Shown one piece after another: positions 57,895 through 64,000 of a DNA stretch of 64,000 bases (the stretch's first letter is position 1; the number at the start of each line of letters is the position of its first letter). Under the pieces are notes generated by a model, which worked only from the letters and a program-made list of their open reading frames with translations, made no database searches and was not told where the DNA came from. The stretch comes from CALMFG01 sp963666035. Lineage in GTDB: Bacteria > Bacillota > Clostridia > Christensenellales > CALMFG01. The position numbers and the translations under genes were made by a program. The stretch lies in assembly GCA_963666035.2 (NCBI GenBank), contig CAXXJI010000003.1, positions 124,001 through 188,000 of the forward strand. Reading direction: 5' to 3'.

Positions 57895-59235
57895 TTATTC
57901 GATGATGTTTTTTGTGGACATCTCATCCACCATGCGCTGTACGTCGGATTCTTTTAAGTCATAGAAGAATACCATAATCACCAGCATGATGGCAAAACCT
58001 GCGATCGGCACCAGCGTCATCACCTGCCAGATGGCGTTCAGCGCGGATGAGGACTGGATTTGTCCTGCGGGCAGCTGCTCGATATATCCGGCGATGCCGA
58101 TGACAAAAAGGGATACCCACTGCACCACAGCGCCGCCCAGCTTGGTCATAAAGGTTTGAATGGCAAAGGCGATGCCCTCGGTGCGCTCACCCGATTTGTA
58201 AGCGCCATATTCCACACAGTCGGCGGTAAACATGCCGTACATCTGCAAGGGGATGTTCATCAAGATGACGCGAACTGCGGCAAGGACGAGGAAAAGCAAC
58301 AAACTATCGTAGCCGATGAAGTACTGCAAAACCGAGAACAGGATAAAACCAGCTGAGCACCAGATAGTCAAGGCGCGTTTGCCGGCGGCTTTAATCATCG
58401 CCGGTAAAAACGGAATGGTGATGAGCAGCGGAACAATGGTGGCGGCGAGGATCAGGTTGGTCAAATTCTCATCGCCCAAATTGGCTTTTGCAAAATAGGC
58501 GGCCATAAATTGCATGGTGTTAGCGGCCGTGGCGGCAAAGAAGGCCAGATAATAGATAAGCAAATATTTATTGTGGAATAGATGCGAAAAAATTGTTTTC
58601 AGCGAAATGCTCTCGCTGCGGGCGTACGGCACCCGTTCTTTTGCAAAAAAGTTGATGGGCAGCATGAAGGCGAAGGAAACGATCATATAAAGAATGATCG
58701 TATAAGTATATCCGATTTTCCCCACGATATTGAGAAAAGAAGCGGCAGCTAAAACTCCGACCACTGCGCCCAGCCGGCCCAGGCTCATCAGCCGATCCCG
58801 CTCGTGGGTTTTGTCGGTCATGACGGTGGCGATGGAAAAAGCGGGTACATCGCCGACCGTGTAGATCATGCCCCAGGAGGTATAAAAGATGTATCCCAGC
58901 ACTAACATCAGCTGTTTATTCGGCGTCATATCCACAAATAGAAGGACAGTGATCAGCGGCAGAGCGTACACCACGAACTTGATCCAGGGCAAGAACTTGC
59001 CGCGTTTCAAGTGCGCTTTGTCTACAATCACACCCATAATCGGGTCGTTGATCGCGTCCCAGATTTTCGGGATCGCCAGCATAAAACCCACCTTGATGGC
59101 ATTGATACCGATGCCTTCGGTGAAGAAAAAACCGAGATATTGGAACACGATGGCGTAGATGATGTTTTGGCCCAAAAAGAAACCAAAATAGGAAAACTGC
59201 TCTTGCTTGGTGGTCTGAAAGGTTTGTTTTTCCAT
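57895..59235 (-). CDS. GPH-family sugar:cation symporter (operon with GH13)
   Basis: A 446-residue, 12-helix GPH transporter ('IWDAINDPIMGVIVDKAHLKRGKFLPWI' signature, and 'YTVGDVPAFSIATVMTDKTHERDRLMSLGRLG'). It is the first gene of the leftward sugar operon and should import an alpha-glucoside hydrolysed by the GH13 enzyme inside the cell, since the hydrolase has no signal peptide. A TATAAT (59277-59272) stands upstream and a dyad lies behind it at 59309-59322. Confidence 0.9.
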   Translation of the reverse strand: MEKQTFQTTKQEQFSYFGFFLGQNIIYAIVFQYLGFFFTEGIGINAIKVGFMLAIPKIWDAINDPIMGVIVDKAHLKRGKFLPWIKFVVYALPLITVLLFVDMTPNKQLMLVLGYIFYTSWGMIYTVGDVPAFSIATVMTDKTHERDRLMSLGRLGAVVGVLAAASFLNIVGKIGYTYTIILYMIVSFAFMLPINFFAKERVPYARSESISLKTIFSHLFHNKYLLIYYLAFFAATAANTMQFMAAYFAKANLGDENLTNLILAATIVPLLITIPFLPAMIKAAGKRALTIWCSAGFILFSVLQYFIGYDSLLLFLVLAAVRVILMNIPLQMYGMFTADCVEYGAYKSGERTEGIAFAIQTFMTKLGGAVVQWVSLFVIGIAGYIEQLPAGQIQSSSALNAIWQVMTLVPIAGFAIMLVIMVFFYDLKESDVQRMVDEMSTKNIIE

Positions 59236-59308
59236 GCCGTTTTACCTGCTTTAATATGGATTTGTTTGTCAATTATAACATATGAAGAAGGCTTTTGTAC
59301 CAAAAAAG

Positions 59309-59322
59309 TGAGCAAGCGCTCA
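59309..59322. promoter_or_regulatory. Dyad between divergent promoters
   Basis: TGAGC-AAGC-GCTCA, five-base arms, between the -10 of the leftward sugar operon and the -35 of the rightward acetyltransferase gene. It could be a LacI/TetR-type operator; it does not fit the CcpA cre consensus well. Confidence 0.5.
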
Positions 59323-59326
59323 TGAA

Positions 59327-59355
59327 TTGAAAAAATGCGTATTTAGGTCTATAAT
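59327..59355 (+). promoter_or_regulatory. Promoter of the PAT-type acetyltransferase gene
   Basis: -35 TTGAAA (59327-59332), 17-base spacer, perfect -10 TATAAT (59350-59355), 39 bases before the ATG. Confidence 0.7.
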
Positions 59356-59393
59356 CTTTAGGATAATACAGCGACCTTTTAAGGAGACAAAAC

Positions 59394-59882
59394 ATGATGA
59401 TTCGCAAAATGCAGCGCGGGGATATTGACGCGATGATGGCGATCTATAACTACTACATCGCCAATACCAACAACAACTGGCAGAGAGATACGCGCGCAAG
59501 AGCGTACTACGAAGACTGGTTTGCTTCCCATGAGAAAACATTTCCCGCTTTTGCTTTGGAAGAGCAAGGCGAGATGGTCGGGTTTGCCTGTCTTTCCGCC
59601 TTTCGCGAAAGGGTGGACGGATATGACCGAATGGTCGAAAACACGCTGTATATTCTGCCCGAGCATCAAGGCAAAGGCGGCGGGAAACTGCTGATGCAGG
59701 CACTCATTGACCAGGCCAAAGAAAAAAATCTTTGGGCGATTTCAGCCTGGATTGACAGTGATAATCTGTCCAGCATCGCGTTTCATAAACGATTTGGGTT
59801 CTATGAGACCGGCGAGCTAAAAAACATCGGCAACAAAGGCGAAAAGCGTCTGTCGGTCAGTATTCTTCAACTGGACCTATAA
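59394..59882 (+). CDS. GNAT acetyltransferase (phosphinothricin/PAT type)
   Basis: A 162-residue acetyltransferase. The CoA motif 'YILPEHQGKGGGKLLMQALIDQAKEKNL' and 'IDSDNLSSIAFHKRFGF' fit the phosphinothricin N-acetyltransferase/Pat-like (YncA/MnaT) group, which acetylates amino-acid analogues such as methionine sulfone, and L-amino acids. Start: tandem ATGATG behind AAGGAG. No neighbour suggests a substrate. Confidence 0.87.
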   Translation: MMIRKMQRGDIDAMMAIYNYYIANTNNNWQRDTRARAYYEDWFASHEKTFPAFALEEQGEMVGFACLSAFRERVDGYDRMVENTLYILPEHQGKGGGKLLMQALIDQAKEKNLWAISAWIDSDNLSSIAFHKRFGFYETGELKNIGNKGEKRLSVSILQLDL

Positions 59883-59896
59883 TTACATCTGGATAT

Positions 59897-61234
59897 TTAA
59901 ATCAACAGGTATGCCAACGTATAGCGATAGGGGAAGATTGAGATGGTGGCGGCAAAGATCAGTACCGTCAGCATCATCAGCGCCAGACACAGCATGCGAA
60001 TATCTCGGGTTTTGGCATAGGCGATAAAATGCCGGATCAGCTTGATGAGGATCAACGCCAGTGCCGCCAAAAGGCCGACCGCACCCATCATAAACATCAT
60101 GTCGATGTAGGAATTGTGCGACACAACCGAATCACGCACAGGCACGAGGTCGCGGAAACCCCCTTCAATCGGATTGTTACCGCCAAAGAGCTGTTCATTT
60201 AGCGGCGTATTGAAGAAATAATGAATCGCATAGGTTTTGCTTAAGTAATACCGCTTGGAAGTGATACGGTTGAGATACATTTCAAGATCCGAGTAGTTGG
60301 GATACTGGTAGGCAAACTCTGGGTTTGGGTCCTCCAGCACAAAGAAACGGTGCAGCTTCTGCTGGGTGGCGGCCACCACTCCTTCGCCCTTGAAGGGCAC
60401 AAAGAGTACAAGCGACACGAGAACGGCTAAAACCAAAAGCAGTAACAAGCCTTTTTTGAACCCCCGAGTGATGAAAAAGTACACAAGAAATAATAAGCTC
60501 GCCGCGGCCAAACCCACGACACTGGCGGTGGAGATGAGCAATAATATCAGCGCAACAGTCAGAGCGATTTTCAGCCATTTTTTTTGAATCAGCGTGGCAC
60601 CCAGCGAGGCAAACAGCCCAAGGGTATAAAAAAGCGCCGAGTAGTTGGAGTCGTCAATGGTACCAAATAGGCGCACATAGGTCTTGGCCTCATTGGCATA
60701 GCCGCGAGTAAGACCGTAAACACCCGAAAGCATCGCAAAAACAGCGATGTAGGTTAAAAGTCCGCCGATGGCTTCGGCATAGTTCTCTTGCTTTTTGATG
60801 GTCAGCACCATATACAGCACCACGATGACGTTGACAGCCACCGAGATGTTACGGGACAGCGAAACGCTATATAGCACGGATGTGACAAGAAAGACGAGGG
60901 CTAATAGCAGCGTTGGAATATCCAGCGCATACTTGCTTTTTTTAACCAGATCATAAACAAAGCGAATGAGAATAAGCACATAGAAGAGCCGAAAGAATGT
61001 ACCGCCCACAAAGGGGAGCACCAAAACGGGCTCGAAAAAGATACAGGCGAAATAGGCATAGAACAGCCGGTTATTCGTAACATTGGCTAAAAGCAAAACA
61101 AAAATCACCCCTGTTAGCAGCAGGTTAAAGTAGCTGTTGATGCCGTAAGCCAAAAAAGACACGGCCAGAATGCCGATAAACGCGATATCCTTGTTTAAAA
61201 AATCGACTGTGGTTACAAAGAACTTTTTCATCAT
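59897..61234 (-). CDS. O-antigen ligase-like polytopic protein (Wzy/WaaL family)
   Basis: A 445-residue membrane protein with about 12 helices and a long extracytoplasmic loop near residues 290-370 ('FFVLEDPNPEFAYQYPNYSDLEMYLNRITSKRYYL...VVSHNSYIDMMFMMG'), where 'HNSYIDM' matches the conserved 'H(N/S)x(Y/F)' region of O-antigen ligases and polymerases. Likely role is joining or polymerising surface glycan or teichoic acid-like chains. Opens with ATGATG after AAAGGTGA. It is far from the CDP-sugar operon, so a link is only a possibility. Confidence 0.85.
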   Translation of the reverse strand: MMKKFFVTTVDFLNKDIAFIGILAVSFLAYGINSYFNLLLTGVIFVLLLANVTNNRLFYAYFACIFFEPVLVLPFVGGTFFRLFYVLILIRFVYDLVKKSKYALDIPTLLLALVFLVTSVLYSVSLSRNISVAVNVIVVLYMVLTIKKQENYAEAIGGLLTYIAVFAMLSGVYGLTRGYANEAKTYVRLFGTIDDSNYSALFYTLGLFASLGATLIQKKWLKIALTVALILLLISTASVVGLAAASLLFLVYFFITRGFKKGLLLLLVLAVLVSLVLFVPFKGEGVVAATQQKLHRFFVLEDPNPEFAYQYPNYSDLEMYLNRITSKRYYLSKTYAIHYFFNTPLNEQLFGGNNPIEGGFRDLVPVRDSVVSHNSYIDMMFMMGAVGLLAALALILIKLIRHFIAYAKTRDIRMLCLALMMLTVLIFAATISIFPYRYTLAYLLI

Positions 61235-61271
61235 TCACCTTTTCATATGAGAATTTTCATTTATCGCTAGG

Positions 61272-61300
61272 ATTATATAGCAGTTTTATTTTTTCGTCAA
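61272..61300 (-). promoter_or_regulatory. Promoter of the O-antigen-ligase-like gene
   Basis: Leftward -35 TTGACG (61300-61295), 17-base spacer, perfect -10 TATAAT (61277-61272). Confidence 0.75.
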
Positions 61301-61349
61301 TCTTTGCGCATGTGCCGTTTGGTTGCGCACGGGCGAGTTCGGTTATGGA

Positions 61350-61378
61350 TTGAAAAATCAAAACAAACGCTGTAAAAT
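61350..61378 (+). promoter_or_regulatory. Promoter of the Lrp/AsnC gene
   Basis: -35 TTGAAA (61350-61355), 17-base spacer, -10 TAAAAT (61373-61378), 33 bases before the ATG. Confidence 0.6.
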
Positions 61379-61410
61379 AGAGCATACGATAAGTGAAGAG
61401 GAAGAAAACC

Positions 61411-61848
61411 ATGGATGCAACCGATCATGAGATCATCGCCATACTGCAAAAAAACGCACGGATATCCAACAAGCAGATTGCGGAGCTGGTGCACTTAACG
61501 CCGCCTGCGGTGACCGCGCGGATTAAGAAGATGGAGCAGGACGAAGTGATTACCGGATATCGCGCTGTGGTCAACGCCAAAAAGCTGAACCGGGCGGTGA
61601 TGGCGCGCATCAATATGAAGATAGAGCCCGAACAGCGGGAGAAACTGACCGCGATTTTAAAGAAATCCAAAAACGTTCTTAGCTATGAGCATGTTACCGG
61701 CGCGGTCTCGCTTTCCATCAAGGTGCTGGTGGGCAGCATGAATGAACTGGAGGCGCTGATTACCAAGCTGCAGCAGTTCGGTTCCACCGAAACGCTGTTG
61801 ATTCTTTCCAACAATATGCCGGATGTGCCGATATTCACACTGGATTAG
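61411..61848 (+). CDS. Lrp/AsnC-family transcriptional regulator
   Basis: A 145-residue regulator with the Lrp layout: HTH 'DHEIIAILQKNARISNKQIAELVHLTPPAVTARIKKMEQDEVITGYRAVV' (residues 4-52), then the alpha-beta ligand domain (RAM) with 'VTGAVSLSIKVLVGSMNELEALITKL'. Lrp/AsnC proteins sense amino acids or their derivatives. The ATG at 61411 follows AAGAGGA; an in-frame GTG at 61393 overlaps that site. A terminator follows; no obvious target gene adjoins. Confidence 0.88.
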   Translation: MDATDHEIIAILQKNARISNKQIAELVHLTPPAVTARIKKMEQDEVITGYRAVVNAKKLNRAVMARINMKIEPEQREKLTAILKKSKNVLSYEHVTGAVSLSIKVLVGSMNELEALITKLQQFGSTETLLILSNNMPDVPIFTLD

Positions 61849-61865
61849 AGAAAAAAATGATTTCC

Positions 61866-61897
61866 AAAGAAGGCAAAAGCAAAGCCTTCTTTTTTAA
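61866..61897. terminator. Terminator between Lrp and SRAP genes
   Basis: Stem AAAGAAGGC / GCCTTCTTT, nine-base loop, then TTTTAAA. It touches the stop codon of the leftward SRAP gene at 61894. Confidence 0.85.
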
Positions 61898-62505
61898 ACC
61901 GAGGTTATCACCAGTGTTTTTGGGGATTTTTCAAAGCGCTCGATCAGTGAAGGGATGCCTTGCCTTTGGCTCAGCCATTCTTCTTTCTGCTCGGGCAAAA
62001 TCATCAGCGGCATCCGGTTGTGGATGGGCTGCATCTGGCTGTCGGCTTTGCAGGTGAGAATCACAAAGCGGTCACAAAACGCTTTTTCCCGAAGGGAGAA
62101 ACGGTTATAAAGCCCGCCGAGATAGAAAAAAGGCGTATCTTTCAGCGTGATCAAATATTTCATCGATTTTGCGCCTTCCTTTTTCCACTCAAAAAAACCC
62201 GTGCAGGGCACCGCGCATTTCTGCCCGGCCATCGATCCTGCGAACATCGGCTTTTCGCCCAAAGTTTCGGTACGCGCGTTGATAATTCTTTGGCTGGTTC
62301 CGGCAATCGGATAGCCCCATTCCATGGGGTAGGGCCGAAAACCTTTGGGGCTTTGCGCCAGAACGGCCGCGGTTTCGGAAGGAAAAACGTCGCCCTGCTT
62401 GATGCGGCGAACGGTTGAATCATCAAAAATATCAGCAATCTCCTCCAAGATCATCCGAATCTCAAAGATTTCCTTGGGGTCGTAAAAGGCATATCGTCCG
62501 CACAT
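61894..62505 (-). CDS. SRAP-domain protein (SOS-response-associated, HMCES/YedK-like)
   Basis: A 203-residue protein that crosslinks to abasic sites in single-stranded DNA through its second residue, Cys2, which must be freed by removal of Met1. The start ATG at 62505 yields Met-Cys-Gly-Arg-Tyr ('MCGRYAFYDP'), the diagnostic opening; 74 extra codons upstream are a spurious extension. Other active-site blocks: 'INARTETLGEKPMF', 'CTGFFEWKKEG', and 'PIHNRMPLML/ILP'. AAAGGA precedes the ATG. Confidence 0.93.
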   Translation of the reverse strand: MCGRYAFYDPKEIFEIRMILEEIADIFDDSTVRRIKQGDVFPSETAAVLAQSPKGFRPYPMEWGYPIAGTSQRIINARTETLGEKPMFAGSMAGQKCAVPCTGFFEWKKEGAKSMKYLITLKDTPFFYLGGLYNRFSLREKAFCDRFVILTCKADSQMQPIHNRMPLMILPEQKEEWLSQRQGIPSLIERFEKSPKTLVITSV

Positions 62506-62543
62506 GGGATCATCCTTTCCTTGCGTTTTGGCACGGTCTAAAG

Positions 62544-62579
62544 ATATAATAAATCTTGTAATGGTGTCATTTATTATAT
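62544..62579. repeat. A/T-rich inverted repeat in a divergent promoter region
   Basis: ATATAATAAAT and ATTTATTATAT, 11 perfect pairs with a 14-base centre, between the divergent SRAP and DUF7670-like membrane-protein genes. It includes possible -10 boxes for both strands, so it may be an operator. Confidence 0.45.
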
Positions 62580-62635
62580 TATAGCAGAAAAATTGGTATC
62601 TAAAGGACTGTATTAAGCGATATGGAGGGTTAACG

Positions 62636-63007
62636 ATGATTAAGAACAAGACGTTTCGCAATGTTATAAAGTGGATCGCCCGAGCAGGCGGTATGCTCGT
62701 CGGTCTCTTTTTCCTGGTCTTTGCCATCGGTGAAGGGTTTTCGTACGGCGCAGTATATCCAACAGCCTATGAGTGGGTGCTGGTTTTGTTTGTCCCGCTT
62801 GGATTGATCGCAGGCATCGTGGTGGCCTGGTGGAAGGAAGGCCTCGGCGCGCTGATCATCGCGGGTTCGGTCGTGATGTTCAATATTGCCGAAGTCGCGC
62901 TTTTTCCGGATGATCTGCATTTCGGCTTCACCTTCTGGGGGTTGCTGATATTGGCGGTGGTGAACTTGGTTGCCATTCGCCCAAAAGAAGAAGCCGCCAA
63001 GCTATAG
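62636..63007 (+). CDS. Small four-helix membrane protein (DUF7670-like)
   Basis: A 123-residue protein with four hydrophobic helices separated by short loops ('GLFFLVFAIGEGFSYG', 'WVLVLFVPLGLIAGIVVAWW', 'ALIIAGSVVMFNIAEVALF', 'FTFWGLLILAVVNLVAI'). This layout and the conserved 'VPLGLIAGIVVAWWKEGLGAL' recall a family of unknown function in Bacillota (DUF7670 is a guess). GGAGG precedes the ATG by seven bases. A long hairpin follows the stop codon. Confidence 0.75.
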   Translation: MIKNKTFRNVIKWIARAGGMLVGLFFLVFAIGEGFSYGAVYPTAYEWVLVLFVPLGLIAGIVVAWWKEGLGALIIAGSVVMFNIAEVALFPDDLHFGFTFWGLLILAVVNLVAIRPKEEAAKL

Positions 63008-63072
63008 ATAAACGGTATAACTGAAAAATGGTTACTTTAATCAATGATTAATTTGCTGGTTTCGTCAAAAAT

Positions 63073-63130
63073 GCCTCGCTGGAGCAGTTTCGTACCACTC
63101 AGTACGAGCCTGCCCCACGAGGCTTTGTTT
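63073..63130 (+). terminator. Long imperfect hairpin, probable terminator
   Basis: Arms GCCTCG / CGAGGC with inner pairs TGG/CCA, GCAG/CTGC and TCGTAC/GTACGA over 51 bases, followed by TTTGTTTTG. It is longer and more complex than the other terminators here; it could also be a small mobile repeat. Confidence 0.6.
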
Positions 63131-63158
63131 TGCTGACAATGTATAATGAGCTTTGAAG

Positions 63159-64000
63159 CTACGTGGTTTTTTCTTTTGGCTTTGGAGAAGGCTTTTTAAA
63201 GAACAGCGCCAGTATCCACACGAATATAAAGACTAAGCCGTACAGAATAATGGGGATCCATGTGATTTGGTGGATATCGGCCAGCGTATTGTCGTTGCCG
63301 AAAACACCGCTGTAGACGAGAAAAGCCATGATAAGATAGACTGCTGAAGCGCCGATCAGGGCGCTTTTTTGTTTGATGATGCCGTATTGGCCGGTGACGA
63401 TGAACATCATGAGGAACCCGAACAGGAACATGGGCCACATACCGTTTTTGGCTTCGGCGGCCACGATGGCGCCGTGCATGGCCACATAGACTTCCAAAAG
63501 CGTCAGCCAGCGGATATTGCTGTGTAGTTTGGTTTTGGCGAGCGACAGCTGAATCATCAGGAGGAACAGATAGAAAAAGCCGATGATATGTCCGGCGGTG
63601 CCCTCGGTGGGGTGGAACCAGAACGTATAGGTGATTGCCCATGCGATGTAGAAGGAATGGACAGCATAAACACCGCGTACACCCGCGGATGGGAGTTTAA
63701 CGCGTTTGCCAAAGAATAGTCCGCGTTTGCCGTTCAGCATGATCAGCATAAACACCAGCATCACGATGACCGAGCCTTGAGAGCTCATGACCGGCACCTG
63801 TTGGGCGAGACCGTCGTAGAAAAAGGCGGTCTGAAGAATATGAAGAGCCGCAAACACACCGTTGATGACAAGAAAACGGATGTTTAAACTGCCGGCTTCG
63901 TTTTCAGGCAGATTCTGCGCTTTAGTCAGTTTGGCGACCATGATAAAGGCGGCGGTCTGGTGCGCCGCATACAGTACCCAGGCCGAGACGGTGGCCCACA
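63159..64000 (-). CDS. Polytopic membrane protein, partial at right edge
   Basis: The reading frame is open from the stop at 63159 to the end of the window, with no stop between 63941 and 64000, so the gene begins beyond the edge; the Met at 63941 is internal. At least 280 residues are visible, with eight or nine hydrophobic helices ('FLVINGVFAALHILQTAFFY', 'VIVMLVFMLIMLNG', 'AITYTFWFHP', and others) and a basic tail ending in Lys/Pro repeats. I do not recognise a family. A 'FHPTEGTAGHIIGFFYLF' loop contains histidines that might bind heme or metal. Confidence 0.72.
   Translation of the reverse strand, partial: WATVSAWVLYAAHQTAAFIMVAKLTKAQNLPENEAGSLNIRFLVINGVFAALHILQTAFFYDGLAQQVPVMSSQGSVIVMLVFMLIMLNGKRGLFFGKRVKLPSAGVRGVYAVHSFYIAWAITYTFWFHPTEGTAGHIIGFFYLFLLMIQLSLAKTKLHSNIRWLTLLEVYVAMHGAIVAAEAKNGMWPMFLFGFLMMFIVTGQYGIIKQKSALIGASAVYLIMAFLVYSGVFGNDNTLADIHQITWIPIILYGLVFIFVWILALFFKKPSPKPKEKTT

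Overview
The window looks like chromosome of a Gram-positive, low-to-medium G+C Bacillota (Clostridia-type) bacterium. The reasons are strong Shine-Dalgarno sites before most genes, frequent TTG/GTG starts, many cysteine-anchored lipoproteins, a clostripain-family protease, NifX/MinD-ferredoxin operons typical of anaerobes, PadR-DUF2812 and SHOCT gene pairs, and sigma-A promoters close to TTGACA-N17-TATAAT. No rRNA, CRISPR array, transposase, integrase or phage gene was found. One tRNA is present (tRNA-Ala, GGC anticodon).

Layout. 1-7.3 kb: surE with a methyltransferase, a small orphan protein, a leftward tldD-tldE-aldo/keto reductase-cytochrome b5-like lipoprotein run, and a NYN/LOTUS protein. 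7.3-12.4 kb: a membrane-anchored clostripain-type protease and an MBOAT/SGNH pair for O-acylation of a surface polymer. 12.4-20.9 kb: a DUF1697 protein, an HTH regulator-MFS pair with its operator inside a sigma-A promoter, two tandem EamA exporters, an SDR plus alpha-oxoamine synthase pair that looks like serine palmitoyltransferase, an orphan membrane protein and a GNAT. 21.1-29.3 kb: a seven-gene rightward operon for a CDP-linked deoxysugar, probably branched-chain (ddhC, HAD phosphatase, membrane GT2, ThDP enzyme, ddhA, ddhB, aldolase fusion). 29.4-31.6 kb: zwf and a cyclase-family hydrolase. 31.7-34.2 kb: an extracytoplasmic methionine sulfoxide repair operon (CcdA, thioredoxin lipoprotein, MsrAB lipoprotein). 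34.2-42.1 kb: PQ-loop protein, MFS, tRNA-Ala, DOPA-dioxygenase-like protein divergent from a TetR-AKR operon, two anchored proteins, and a TcmP-like methyltransferase overlapped by an A/T-rich cysteine-peptidase-like lipoprotein.

42.5-44.9 kb: NifX-MinD/Fd-MinD/Fd-NifX operon. 45-47 kb: ECF sigma factor, DUF4367 anti-sigma, a secreted small protein and a 48-residue protein. 48-51 kb: two SHOCT proteins, an MFS exporter preceded by a 33-codon leader peptide and an intrinsic terminator (probable ribosome-mediated attenuator), and a divergent PadR-DUF2812 operon with paired operators. 51-64 kb: MerR regulator, DUF2087 protein, PlsC-zinc ribbon protein, GPH transporter plus TrmH-type methyltransferase, GH13 glucosidase with GPH transporter, PAT-type acetyltransferase, O-antigen-ligase-like protein, Lrp regulator, SRAP protein, and two membrane proteins, the last running off the window.

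The loci most worth follow-up are the CDP-sugar operon, the leader-controlled MFS exporter, the SPT-like/SDR pair, and the regulatory dyads at 14.9, 37.2 and 50.1 kb. Gene functions are inferred from motifs and neighbours; no database search was run.
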